Source of the DNA: a virus
IMG/VR virus record: IMGVR_UViG_3300022682_000016
Coordinates: 1-64,000 of that record
DNA: 64,000 nucleotides
Reading direction: 5' to 3' (one strand)
The notes below the pieces were generated by a model. The model was given only the letters and a program-made list of their open reading frames with translations. It had not been told where the DNA came from and ran no database searches. This document shows positions 32,453 through 41,154 of the stretch, in pieces. The translations under genes were made by a program, and so were the position numbers. Every line of letters starts with the position of its first letter. Positions within the stretch are counted from its first letter, which is position 1.

Positions 32453-32665
32453 ATGGCTAAAGAAGATCTCATTAAACTAGAAGGTAAGGTTATTGAAACC
32501 AAACCAAACATGTTTGTTATCGAATTAGATAACGGGCATAAAGTCTTAGGAACGCTGTCTGGAAAGATGCGCATGAACTTTATAAAAATAGTTCCTGGCG
32601 ATACGGTTTGTGTAGAAGTGTCTCCATATGATCTTACCCGTGGTCGCATAACTTACCGAAAATAA
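32453..32665 (+). CDS. infA: Translation initiation factor IF-1
   Basis: A 70-residue OB-fold protein of exactly the size of bacterial IF-1 and starting [13 protein letters not shown]. It carries the conserved ELDNGH, SGKMRMN(F/Y)I, PGD and [10 protein letters not shown] blocks. IF-1 binds the ribosomal A site on the 30S subunit and helps initiator tRNA selection. It is rare among phage genes. Here it lies between the DNA polymerase and sbcD genes behind its own promoter. No ribosome site precedes the ATG, so a leaderless message is likely. A plausible role is to favour phage mRNA translation, which is inference. Confidence 0.95.
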   Translation: MAKEDLIKLEGKVIETKPNMFVIELDNGHKVLGTLSGKMRMNFIKIVPGDTVCVEVSPYDLTRGRITYRK

Positions 32666-32690
32666 TTCTTCAACAAAGGATGAACTGACA

Positions 32691-33830
32691 ATGGCTGAAG
32701 AATCCAAAAAAGCACTGGTGGCTAGACTAGTTGCTATAGGAGACCCGCATCTGCGCAGAACTGACCCATTAGGGGTTGTGGGTCCGGATGGTCGTAATAC
32801 CCGTCTTAAAGACAAATTGTCCGCATTAAAAGGTATCATAGATTATTCCATAGCTAATAACGCTACTCACATAATCTTTTTAGGTGATATTTTCGATTCT
32901 ATTAACCCCCCGGACTGGTTAAAGAGATTGTTTTGGGAAACAGTTCTACCAGCCTACAAAAAGGGAATAAAGATACGAATAATTATCGGTAACCATGACC
33001 GAACAGAAAGTGATAATTACAACTTTGCTTCTGACAATGTTATCTTACCTGAGAATATCCTTATCATACCTCATGAATCAATGGTTGAAAATATTCCTTT
33101 ATCTGATAGAGACCAGCCTTTTACAATAAAATATATTCCATATAAGAATAAAGGCGAAATAGAAGAAGATCTTAAATCACCTACAGATGCTACATTCGGA
33201 CACTTTGAAATAGCCGGTGCGCAATTGGCACCAGACAATACAAAGATTCGTCACGGTATCGATGCTAAGGCTGTTCAGAGTAGACTTACTTGGTTAGGTC
33301 ACATTCATAAATTTCAAGAGTTTAGACCGGGATTCGCATTTATAGGTTCAACAGTTAAATGTGATTTTGGAGAAGTAAATAATCAAAAAGTTTTTGGGAA
33401 GTTGGATGTATTTTCTAATGGACAGATGAAACTCCAATATAATGAAATACCTCAAAGACCTATGTATCAATACGAAATCCATGAAGATGATCCAGATAAT
33501 CTTTATATATCTGAACGAATACCTAAAGAGCTTACAGAAGAAGGTATTCTAATAAAATTTATATTTGTTGGGTCTCCTCAATGGATAAAATCTATAAACA
33601 AGGCAAAGTTTACTAAGCGGTTTAAAAACGCTGTACGAGTAGTCACCAGTGACCGTAGATTAGATGTTGATCGGGTTGATACTGGTTTGGAGCACTCCTC
33701 AACAAAGATGGAAGACCGAGTACATATGTATGTTAAAGAGAAGAAAAAAGGAAAAGAATACCTTACCTCTGGTCTTGAAATTGTTAAAATTGCCCAAGAA
33801 TTAGCTGAGGAGTCCGAAAATGAGGCTTAA
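32691..33830 (+). CDS. sbcD: SbcD/Mre11-like nuclease subunit (T4 gp47-like)
   Basis: A 379-residue metallophosphoesterase. The two-metal motifs are present: GDPH (D18, H20), LGDIFD (D66), GNHD (N101, H102, D103), FGHFEI and LGHIHK. With SbcC it forms the end-processing complex that opens hairpins and resects DNA breaks for recombination. AAAGGA precedes the ATG and the gene overlaps sbcC by 11 nt, consistent with a 1:1 complex. All metal ligands are intact. Confidence 0.93.
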   Translation: MAEESKKALVARLVAIGDPHLRRTDPLGVVGPDGRNTRLKDKLSALKGIIDYSIANNATHIIFLGDIFDSINPPDWLKRLFWETVLPAYKKGIKIRIIIGNHDRTESDNYNFASDNVILPENILIIPHESMVENIPLSDRDQPFTIKYIPYKNKGEIEEDLKSPTDATFGHFEIAGAQLAPDNTKIRHGIDAKAVQSRLTWLGHIHKFQEFRPGFAFIGSTVKCDFGEVNNQKVFGKLDVFSNGQMKLQYNEIPQRPMYQYEIHEDDPDNLYISERIPKELTEEGILIKFIFVGSPQWIKSINKAKFTKRFKNAVRVVTSDRRLDVDRVDTGLEHSSTKMEDRVHMYVKEKKKGKEYLTSGLEIVKIAQELAEESENEA

Positions 33831-36003
33831 AAATTTAGTCATAAATAACTTATACAGTTTTGGGGAAGGGGTTCTCTTCACATTTGTTTATAATGAAGAA
33901 AACTCAAAGACTCTTATTGTTGGTCAAAACAATGACGAATCAGGTGCAGACAGTAATGGTGCTGGAAAATCAAACACACTTAACGTTATTTTCTGGACCA
34001 TAATTGGGGAAGTTTTCCAAAAAGAAAATGCTGATGACATTATACGTCGAGGAAAAAAGTCAGGGTCTGCAAAGTTAACCCTATTGGATGATAATGGTAA
34101 GGAATTGGTCATTGAGCGTGGACGTGGGAAAGGTACTAAAAAATTTCTGAAGTTGTCCTATAATGGAGATAACAGAACATGTGATACAGACACCGCAACT
34201 CAGGCAGAACTTTTTAAACTTCTAAACATATCCCCAACATTAAAGGTATCTGAAGTCATCAACGACTTTGTAAATACTTGTTATTTCAGTTCCGACACTG
34301 TGAAAGGATTCATGGCTAAGGAAGTAAAATCTAAGCAAAGATTTGAAATTATTGAGCGGTACCTTGGTCTGAAAAGATACTCCTATGCTTCTGAAGATGC
34401 TAAGAAAAAAAAGTCAGAAATACTTGCTAAGATAAATCCAATATTGGAAGATATTGCCCATAAACAAGAGTTCCTGACTAACAATCCTACAGCTGACTTG
34501 GAACAGCAAATTATTGAAAAAGAGTCAGAAAAATCTAAACTAACCTCTGAGCTTGATTCGGTAACTAAGATGTTGGACAGTGTTCGGCAAAGGACGGAAC
34601 TTGAAACATTACTAGCTTCTAAGAACACCTTATTAGATACTACACGTTCCGGATTTGTCAGCCAGCTTCAAAATATGAAGAATGAAGTGGCCACATACGA
34701 TGCTAATATTCAACAAGCTAATGAAGCTGTCGAAACGTACAATAAAGAAAAAGAGGTTCTGGATAAAGCCGTAATAGCTATTACAGATGTAAAAATCAAT
34801 CAGCAAGCAATAAATACTGAAATTTCTAATATAAACTCTGAAGTTATGAAGCTCAATTCCACTATTGGTGGATTAAATAACAATATACATAACATTAAAG
34901 GACAGCTTGCCAATCATTATACCTGTCCAAAATGTAAATCAGCATTAATGTTAACTAACGATAAATTAGAAAATGTGGATGTTGATGCGTTGGCAAAGCA
35001 GTTAGTGGATTTAGAGAATAAAAGACTACAAATTTCAAACACTATTAAAGAACATCAGGAAAAGGTCCAGAACCTTACCCAACAGTCTAATGATCTTAAT
35101 AACCAAATACAAAAAGTTTCTCACCAAGAAGCCGCATTTAAAAATTTACCCACACCTGACCAGTTAAAAACTGTTATTGATAATAACAATTTTAATAAAG
35201 ACGAGGCTGTTACGAAGTATAACAATACAGTAACCCATGCAGAAACTACAGTTGGTGCCTTAAAAAAGGAAATTGAGGATCTCACTGTAAAAGTAGATGC
35301 TTTAGGTAAGTCTGAAATGGGTGTCCCGGCAGTGACTGCCCAATCAGAAAAATTAAAGGGGGATATAAATACTATTCTTACAGATACTGGAAGGCTTACT
35401 GAACGTATTACCCACATTAATAAAACCTCTGAGGAGATTGAAAAGCTACAAAAGAACGTCTCCAAAAATAAAGCACTTGCAGACATGTATGGTTTCTGGG
35501 AAATTGGCTTTAGACAGATAAAGATGAATATCATAGATGAGTTCTTACCAGATTTTGAAGCTAAGGTGAATGACTATTTAGAACGTCTCAAAGTTAATAT
35601 GAGTGTAGAGTTCGGAACACAGAAACGAAAAGCAAATGTCAGCAAAAAGGACATTGCTGAGGGCCGAGAGTTTAAAGAGGAATTTAATGTCACTGTTTAT
35701 CGTGGAGAAGAACTGCTGCCCTTCGGACTGTTATCTAAGGGACAACGTAGTCGAGTAGGATCTTGTGTAGGTATGGCACTTAGAGAAATGACAAAGGAAC
35801 GAGGAAACAATCTATTCGACTTTTTCTTCTTAGATGAAATTGCAGATGCTTTAGATGAGAGTGGTCTTAGAGAATTGGTATCACTACTTGATGAAGTTCC
35901 TGGACAGAAATTGGTTATAAGTCATAATGAAGGGCTTAAAAACCTTATAGAAGATACTCTGACTGTCGAAATGACTAACGGTATCTCTACTGTTCAAAAC
36001 TAA
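33820..36003 (+). CDS. sbcC: SbcC/Rad50-like SMC ATPase (T4 gp46-like)
   Basis: A 727-residue SMC-type ATPase. Walker A SNGAGKSN is at residues 45-52, long coiled coils follow, a zinc hook CPKC lies at C369-C372 in the middle, the signature motif LLSKGQRSRVG sits near residue 637, and Walker B FFFLDEI has D672 and E673. Two subunits join through the hook and clamp DNA while SbcD cuts. It is shorter than E. coli SbcC (about 1050), the size typical of phage versions. GGAG precedes its ATG inside sbcD. Confidence 0.94.
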   Translation: MRLKNLVINNLYSFGEGVLFTFVYNEENSKTLIVGQNNDESGADSNGAGKSNTLNVIFWTIIGEVFQKENADDIIRRGKKSGSAKLTLLDDNGKELVIERGRGKGTKKFLKLSYNGDNRTCDTDTATQAELFKLLNISPTLKVSEVINDFVNTCYFSSDTVKGFMAKEVKSKQRFEIIERYLGLKRYSYASEDAKKKKSEILAKINPILEDIAHKQEFLTNNPTADLEQQIIEKESEKSKLTSELDSVTKMLDSVRQRTELETLLASKNTLLDTTRSGFVSQLQNMKNEVATYDANIQQANEAVETYNKEKEVLDKAVIAITDVKINQQAINTEISNINSEVMKLNSTIGGLNNNIHNIKGQLANHYTCPKCKSALMLTNDKLENVDVDALAKQLVDLENKRLQISNTIKEHQEKVQNLTQQSNDLNNQIQKVSHQEAAFKNLPTPDQLKTVIDNNNFNKDEAVTKYNNTVTHAETTVGALKKEIEDLTVKVDALGKSEMGVPAVTAQSEKLKGDINTILTDTGRLTERITHINKTSEEIEKLQKNVSKNKALADMYGFWEIGFRQIKMNIIDEFLPDFEAKVNDYLERLKVNMSVEFGTQKRKANVSKKDIAEGREFKEEFNVTVYRGEELLPFGLLSKGQRSRVGSCVGMALREMTKERGNNLFDFFFLDEIADALDESGLRELVSLLDEVPGQKLVISHNEGLKNLIEDTLTVEMTNGISTVQN

Positions 36004-36023
36004 GCTATTTTTGGGATTAAAAA

Positions 36024-36377
36024 ATGACCAATACCCGTTTAAGTACTCAGCAAATAACCGATATACTTATGTTGGTCAGTTCCCAAAATGGTGATGAAGT
36101 GATATCTTATATTAATAAAATACTAAGCAAGGCCAGTACCGGTTTAGACACCTGCGCCAGACCATTAGCTATTCGTAGTAAAGATGATCAAAAACATGAG
36201 TGTTTTGCTGTAGGCTATTTAGAAAAGATACACGAATTTATCTGTGAAACCGATAAACGCTGTTCAAAAGAAGACACTATTAAAAAAACTATTGAATATA
36301 TAAATAAGCTGATCATTGAGATAGGCGCTTTCTTTACGGTACTTAAAGGCGGGTTTAGTGAACATTCACGAAGATAA
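36024..36377 (+). CDS. Hypothetical 117-residue helical protein
   Basis: I do not recognise this protein. It is predicted all-helical, with four Cys residues (in DTCARP, HECFAV, FICETDKRC) that could bind a metal or be incidental. It starts 21 nt after sbcC behind GGGA and overlaps the next gene by 20 nt. Its function is unknown. Confidence 0.55.
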   Translation: MTNTRLSTQQITDILMLVSSQNGDEVISYINKILSKASTGLDTCARPLAIRSKDDQKHECFAVGYLEKIHEFICETDKRCSKEDTIKKTIEYINKLIIEIGAFFTVLKGGFSEHSRR

Positions 36378-36690
36378 AAACGCTACTAGGTACACAATCC
36401 TCTTTGATAAGAAGTTGTATACAGCTATCAGGTCACAAGCTACTATTGAAAATCTAAAAGGGTACCAATATATAAATAAGGTATTAGCAGAAGCTTTGGG
36501 CAGGGATGTTCCAGAGTATATGATGCCCAAACATAATCGTAATAAAAAAGAAACCAAAACAAAGATCCATGATAAAGAACCTGTACAAAAGACAGATGAA
36601 AAGACGGATGATCGGAAAGAAGCAGAAATAGACCAAAATGAAAGATTACAAAAGAACTATTTAGTACTTGGTGAAGAACAAATATTATGA
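36358..36690 (+). CDS. Putative ribbon-helix-helix DNA-binding protein
   Basis: A 110-residue protein starting with GTG. Residues 10-48 (TRYTILFDKKLYTAI then a helix-turn-helix to KVLAEALG) match the pattern of ribbon-helix-helix (Arc/MetJ-like) regulators: a short basic beta strand followed by two helices. The rest is a Lys/Asp/Glu-rich disordered tail. It overlaps both neighbours, so it is cotranscribed with the sbcCD group. A repressor role is inferred. A similar fold occurs in the gene at 38822. Confidence 0.5.
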   Translation: MNIHEDKNATRYTILFDKKLYTAIRSQATIENLKGYQYINKVLAEALGRDVPEYMMPKHNRNKKETKTKIHDKEPVQKTDEKTDDRKEAEIDQNERLQKNYLVLGEEQIL

Positions 36691-37346
36691 AAACATTAAA
36701 AACATTTTTACAAGAGTCTGTTAGTCAACCGGGAGTATACCCTTGGTACCTGAAAGACATTACCCCAGATAAAGCATATAATTCAGTATCAACTCAATTA
36801 TTATCTAATTACAACAACTATTTAACCACATTAGAAACGCAATTCAAAAAAACAAAAGATGAGTCCTTAGCCGAGTTAGAAAAAACAAAAAATATTATCC
36901 AAAAAATACAGAGCTATAATCTAAAAGAATTGAAAGAAGAGTTATCAATTGATGTAAAGACTAACAAGAATATCTTAAAAAACATTATTAAAGAAAATTC
37001 AGAATATATTAATTACATTAAAACCCTGTTACAAACCACAAAGCTAACAGAATCAAAAAACACTTTCATAACAGAACTAAATATTTATTACAAAAACTCT
37101 GTACCAAACATAATTTCTACATATAATCAAAGTTTAAAACTATACAAAAAACAATATGCAGCATTAATAGATCCTGAAAATCTCCCAGAACCGGTTATAA
37201 AAGAACGGGTAGGTGCTAAATTAAATCTTCTTAAAAGACGCTTAGGGGAACTGGAAGAATCTATTGAGTATAGCAACGAAATGCTTATCAAAATAAATAC
37301 GCAACGTGATAATATCCTAGAAGCTACTAAAATTTTATCCAAATAG
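36687..37346 (+). CDS. Hypothetical coiled-coil protein
   Basis: A 219-residue protein, nearly all helical, with long heptad-like stretches (residues 40-110 and 170-215) rich in Lys, Leu, Glu and Asn, and one Pro-containing break near residue 163. It could form a homodimeric coiled coil. It overlaps the previous gene as ATGA. There are no catalytic motifs or membrane segments. A scaffold-like or structural role is possible, but nothing proves it. Confidence 0.55.
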   Translation: MKTLKTFLQESVSQPGVYPWYLKDITPDKAYNSVSTQLLSNYNNYLTTLETQFKKTKDESLAELEKTKNIIQKIQSYNLKELKEELSIDVKTNKNILKNIIKENSEYINYIKTLLQTTKLTESKNTFITELNIYYKNSVPNIISTYNQSLKLYKKQYAALIDPENLPEPVIKERVGAKLNLLKRRLGELEESIEYSNEMLIKINTQRDNILEATKILSK

Positions 37347-37399
37347 TGGTTTCTAGGATTTATATCTAATTTAAAAAAATTCTTAAAAACAATATATTA

Positions 37400-37428
37400 T
37401 TGATTTTTTAGTGTTTTTTTGTTATTTT
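37400..37428 (+). promoter_or_regulatory. Promoter before the NusG-like/sigma-like pair
   Basis: TTGATT, 17 bp, TATTTT, in a T-rich 105-bp gap. A Shine-Dalgarno GAGGG follows ahead of the ATG at 37452. Confidence 0.5.
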
Positions 37429-37451
37429 GAATAAATAGAGGGTGATAACGC

Positions 37452-38018
37452 ATGGCATCAGACATAAAAATACATCATGATCTAAACTTTAGTAATGCCA
37501 GAAATCTTATATGGTATACAGGAGTATATCTATGCCTACCTCGTATTTTTATGAGTATTGTCAGGAAAAAACTTGTGCATCACCCATTAGTTGAGTCTGT
37601 TTTAATCCCCTTGCAAGTCGTAACAGACCCGGTATCTAAAAGATCTATAAATATAAATATTACTGATCGGTACTTTTTTATAGGAACAAAAAAAGAACTA
37701 AATTCAGAAACGGACATTGGGTTAGGTGGGTACGCACATTCAATTACATTACTAAGAAATAGGGAAAAATCGGACACCCCTTCAAAAATAAATATTGAGT
37801 CAATTCAACATGTGATAAACACTCATATTCGGCAGCGGTATTCTAATATCCAAGAAGATGTGACTGTGCATATAACAGGAGGAACGTTTAAGGATTGGTA
37901 TGGAGTTGTAGAAAAGAAAATTATATCTAATCCAGATACTGTTCATGTACGTTTTAATAGTGATGAGTATAGTTACAGCACTGATATGCCAACAGCCCTC
38001 TGCAAGACAACCTACTGA
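37452..38018 (+). CDS. KOW-domain protein, NusG-like candidate transcription factor
   Basis: A 188-residue protein. Residues 130-175 (VTVHITGGTFKDWYGVVEKK then VHVRFN) match the KOW motif pattern of NusG/Spt5 C-terminal domains. The N-terminal half (IWYTGVYLCLPR, later LIPLQVV and DRYFFIG) resembles the order of strands in an NGN domain, although weakly. If correct it would bind RNA polymerase as a processivity or antitermination factor. It overlaps the sigma-like gene by one nucleotide (TGATG), which supports a joint transcription role. The KOW call is moderate and the NGN call tentative. Confidence 0.5.
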   Translation: MASDIKIHHDLNFSNARNLIWYTGVYLCLPRIFMSIVRKKLVHHPLVESVLIPLQVVTDPVSKRSININITDRYFFIGTKKELNSETDIGLGGYAHSITLLRNREKSDTPSKINIESIQHVINTHIRQRYSNIQEDVTVHITGGTFKDWYGVVEKKIISNPDTVHVRFNSDEYSYSTDMPTALCKTTY

Positions 38019-38695
38019 TGGAAATAGAGAACTCCCAATATCAGTATGTAGTTACAAATACTACAGACATCGAATTTAATGAAAAACTGATAGATGACTG
38101 TGACCATAATTCAATATTGCACAATATTTATAATGATCAGCTTGGTCAACGTATCCCCGATATTGAAAATGTTCGTCGTAATATCGAAACTCACCTCACT
38201 AAAGAAGAGCTTTTAGATTTCTCATTGTTTAGACAAACAAAACCAACCCAAAATCAAGGTAGTTCTCAGGGTAAAAGAAGACACAGTAATGAAATACATA
38301 AAGTATTTTTATACAATAATTTTGGTAAGGCTGTAAGTTCAGGGGCAATCACTAAGAAACGAAAACGCTTATTAAAAGTATTGGCCTGTGTAGGTGAGCT
38401 GTTACGATTCAAGCGCCAATATAACATGGACCAGACACTGAAAGATATACTCACTAAAAAACAATATATAGTTCTTATGATGTATGAACGTAGAATACTT
38501 CTCAAAGATATTGTTGAACGTTTAAAACTGGCCAAATGGAAAGAAGGTAGGCCGACTAATAGAACTGTCACTGTTAGGTTCTACTCAGCTTTAGATAAAT
38601 TAAAGAAGTCAAATAATCCAAACATAGCTAAATATCTGGTCTTATTAAAAGCTGTTCTCAAATTCTCAAGAAAATACCCCAAATCTAAACATTAA
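38018..38695 (+). CDS. Sigma-region-4-like helix-turn-helix protein
   Basis: A 225-residue basic protein. Residues about 145-200 (LTKKQYIVLMMYERRILLKDIVERLKL, then TVTVRFYSALDKLKK) follow the sigma region 4 pattern: a first helix ending in a hydrophobic core, a helix-turn-helix, and RxxxALxKLKK at the end. The N-terminal part has no clear region 2. It could be a divergent phage sigma factor or a transcriptional activator for late genes. No late-promoter consensus is visible to pair with it. The call rests on the C-terminal pattern and on its coupling to the KOW gene. Confidence 0.5.
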   Translation: MEIENSQYQYVVTNTTDIEFNEKLIDDCDHNSILHNIYNDQLGQRIPDIENVRRNIETHLTKEELLDFSLFRQTKPTQNQGSSQGKRRHSNEIHKVFLYNNFGKAVSSGAITKKRKRLLKVLACVGELLRFKRQYNMDQTLKDILTKKQYIVLMMYERRILLKDIVERLKLAKWKEGRPTNRTVTVRFYSALDKLKKSNNPNIAKYLVLLKAVLKFSRKYPKSKH

Positions 38696-38712
38696 ATTTT
38701 TTTATTTTTTTG

Positions 38713-38742
38713 TTGATTAACACATTAGTAATTATTTATTTA
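38713..38742 (+). promoter_or_regulatory. Promoter-like sequence
   Basis: TTGATT, 18 bp, TATTTA, about 80 bp before the ATG of the next gene, in an AT-rich gap of 126 bp. The -10 box is poor. Confidence 0.35.
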
Positions 38743-38821
38743 ATAGTGTAAAAGTTTTTTTATAGAAAGCATACCCCAACCTCTGTGCTTATATTTAGTG
38801 ACAACTTAACTAAGGACTATT

Positions 38822-39118
38822 ATGGCACGCAAGGATGGAACACCTCCAAATGTTAAAAGATTTACGGTTCAATTAGATGAGACTATGTATCGAGCAATTA
38901 AAAGTGTCTCTAATTATATTATACGAACTGACACGGGTATAAATTGTAAAACTTATGAATTAATTAATAAAATTCTAATTGTTGGGCTTGATAATTGGAC
39001 TAAAGATAAAAATCTTTTAGAAGCTATCAAAGGTACAGAGGCTAATATTCAAGTGACTAAAAATCTGAAAATGTCTAAATTCAAGCACGCTAAAGCAATG
39101 GCAGCATTAATTCCATAG
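38822..39118 (+). CDS. Putative ribbon-helix-helix protein
   Basis: A 98-residue basic protein. KRFTVQLDETMYRAI (residues 12-26) followed by helices to IVGLDNW (about residue 60) fits a ribbon-helix-helix DNA-binding domain, with an insertion between the strand and the second helix. The C-terminal tail is Lys-rich. AAGGA precedes the ATG. It could be an autoregulator of its own operon. It has the same layout as the protein at 36358 but little sequence identity. Confidence 0.55.
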   Translation: MARKDGTPPNVKRFTVQLDETMYRAIKSVSNYIIRTDTGINCKTYELINKILIVGLDNWTKDKNLLEAIKGTEANIQVTKNLKMSKFKHAKAMAALIP

Positions 39119-39273
39119 TGACACAAAACACAAATGATTTAAATCTTCTTGAACTTTACTGTACCTGTGAGGCTTATTTAGGAATAGTCTCTGCTGGTTA
39201 TGTAAAAGCTGTCCAATGCTATTGTGGTGAAGTAAATACAATAACACCGCCTTATCCGACTAATACAGATTAG
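39118..39273 (+). CDS. Small Cys-rich protein
   Basis: A 51-codon frame starting with GTG that overlaps the previous stop by one base. It encodes two C-x-C pairs (YCTCEAY and QCYCGEV) 22 residues apart, a layout that could bind one zinc. The end is a Pro/Thr tail. There is no separate ribosome site, so it would depend on translational coupling. Plausible but small. Confidence 0.45.
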   Translation: MTQNTNDLNLLELYCTCEAYLGIVSAGYVKAVQCYCGEVNTITPPYPTNTD

Positions 39274-39282
39274 GGCTAAAAC

Positions 39283-40164
39283 ATGTTTTTTAGTAACTTA
39301 TTAAAATTATCAGGGACTAGGGATGAATTAGTATCCAAATTATCTGATCAAATTAACAATATAAAATCACTGAATAGTGACTTAGAAAAGCAGCTGATAG
39401 AAGAACTTAAAAATAGTTATCTTAAAAATAAGGCGCATACAATACAATTTGAATTGGCTCAGTATATACGTCTTAGAAGAAAACTTAACTTGATCAACAT
39501 GCTTCCCCCAGAATTAGGGTTATACTCAGAAGCTTTGGAAAACGCAGTTAAAGCTAAGTTATTAAAAGTTGGACGACTAAAAACCGATTCGGTAAAAGAT
39601 ATTGAAGCTGAGTACTACACTATTTTAGAGACTAAATGCCCAAAAAATGACCTCGCAGATATAAAATTAACTAACAATATGTTAGCCAATATTGGACACA
39701 TCCTAACAACATCGGAAACTGTTATAGAAATATCCAATAAATGGGTAGACTACGTGTATAAAAAAATATTTGTAGGACTACCTCATTACGACTTTATTGT
39801 AAAATGGTATCGGAAAACTTTTCGTAAAGATGCTTGGAATTTGGAAGTAGCTACCTACGTTAAATATTTAGCTCGCATAATGAAAGAGTCTGATCAGTTT
39901 TATGAGATAGTTAAAAAACCTATTAAGAGAGCCTGTAAGAGATACCGGGAAATTATTGGGGAGGTTCCTGGAATTGTAATTACAGACGTTGTCCCCAATA
40001 ATGTGGATATATTTGATTTTATGTCCAGCATTTGGTTACTGGAAAATTACCATCCCAAAGACAACTTATTAATAACCAAAATAAAGAACACGTTATCCCA
40101 TAATAAAGAAGATATCAGAAAACGAGAAGATGAAATAACTAGACTGGAACGGATCGAGGAATAA
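39283..40164 (+). CDS. Hypothetical 293-residue protein
   Basis: I do not recognise this protein. It is predicted mainly helical, with a coiled-coil-like first 60 residues, a Trp/Tyr-rich centre (residues 150-200, WVDYVYKK, VKWYRKTFRKDAWN) and a charged helical end. AGGG precedes the ATG. It overlaps the 5'-exonuclease gene by one nucleotide. A replication or recombination accessory role is possible by position only. Confidence 0.55.
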   Translation: MFFSNLLKLSGTRDELVSKLSDQINNIKSLNSDLEKQLIEELKNSYLKNKAHTIQFELAQYIRLRRKLNLINMLPPELGLYSEALENAVKAKLLKVGRLKTDSVKDIEAEYYTILETKCPKNDLADIKLTNNMLANIGHILTTSETVIEISNKWVDYVYKKIFVGLPHYDFIVKWYRKTFRKDAWNLEVATYVKYLARIMKESDQFYEIVKKPIKRACKRYREIIGEVPGIVITDVVPNNVDIFDFMSSIWLLENYHPKDNLLITKIKNTLSHNKEDIRKREDEITRLERIEE

Positions 40165-41060
40165 TGGCTAATCAGCTTTACCTATTAGATGGTCATGCAA
40201 TTATCTATAAATATTTCCATGGTTTTATTGATAACCCTCTTATTACAAGTAAGGGTTTAAATACCAGTGCTACTTGGGGAATGGCAAAAATAGTCACCAC
40301 AATTCTTAAAAACTACCCAGTAACACATATTGCAGTTATTTTTGATCCCCCCTACAAAAACTGGAGAAAACAGTATTATTCCGAATATAAAGCTAATCGA
40401 GAGCATAAAGACGATGTTTCCCCACAATTGGACATGGCTTATCACATGCTAAAAACATGGGGCATCTTCACAGCTGCCTATAAACCTTTGGAAGCAGATG
40501 ATGTTATCGGAATATTAGCTAAGAAGGGCTATGAGGCCGGATATGACGTTGTAATTGTCTCAAAAGACAAAGACATGGCTCAAATGGTTAAAGATGGTCA
40601 GAACGGCTCTATTCGACTCCTAGACCTTGGTAAAACTGTAGGTAAGGATACAGCTACCTTTATTGATTCTGAAGGTGTAAAAGAAAAGTTTGGTGTGTAT
40701 CCTGATAAAATACCTGAATTTTTGGCCATTCAAGGAGATAAATCTGATAATGTACCTGGAGTACCGGGAATCGGACCAAAAATAGCTGCTAAATACTTAT
40801 CAGAATATGGCTCTATTGGTAATATTTACCAAAATCTGGATAAGCTGACAAAATCTAAAAAATCCAATTTTGAAAGTGCTAGAGAGACTATAAAAAGAGA
40901 TTTAAAATTAGTCACCTTAGCATTAAAATACCAAATACCAGTCACACTGGACCAACTCAAAAAGCCTGCAACTGTCAATGGAGCCTTATTAGATCTCCTT
41001 GAAGAAGAGTACGAGTTCTACTCAATTATCAAGGAATTGGCTGCACCTGACACGATATAA
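40164..41060 (+). CDS. 5'-3' exonuclease / flap endonuclease (PolA N-domain type)
   Basis: A 298-residue FEN-family nuclease. Metal ligands are D9 (LLDGH), D61 (IFDPP), E110/D112/D113 (EADDVIG), D135/D137 (SKDKDM) and D192/D195 (QGDKSDNVPG). The helix-hairpin-helix GVPGIGPKIAAK is at residues 199-210. It removes RNA primers and flaps. It supplies the 5'-nuclease missing from the phage polymerase, whose N terminus is a glycosylase instead. GAGGA precedes the ATG. Confidence 0.93.
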   Translation: MANQLYLLDGHAIIYKYFHGFIDNPLITSKGLNTSATWGMAKIVTTILKNYPVTHIAVIFDPPYKNWRKQYYSEYKANREHKDDVSPQLDMAYHMLKTWGIFTAAYKPLEADDVIGILAKKGYEAGYDVVIVSKDKDMAQMVKDGQNGSIRLLDLGKTVGKDTATFIDSEGVKEKFGVYPDKIPEFLAIQGDKSDNVPGVPGIGPKIAAKYLSEYGSIGNIYQNLDKLTKSKKSNFESARETIKRDLKLVTLALKYQIPVTLDQLKKPATVNGALLDLLEEEYEFYSIIKELAAPDTI

Positions 41061-41086
41061 AAAGTTTACATTTATCTAATTATTAG

Positions 41087-41115
41087 TTGACATTTCACAA
41101 AAATTAAGTTATCTT
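41087..41115 (+). promoter_or_regulatory. Promoter of the secreted-protein genes
   Basis: TTGACA, 17 bp, TATCTT, 39 bp before the ATG of the sorting-signal protein. This is the best -35 box in the window. Confidence 0.7.
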
Positions 41116-41154
41116 TATATATAGATACAAACATAATCCCTTTAGGAGGTTTTT

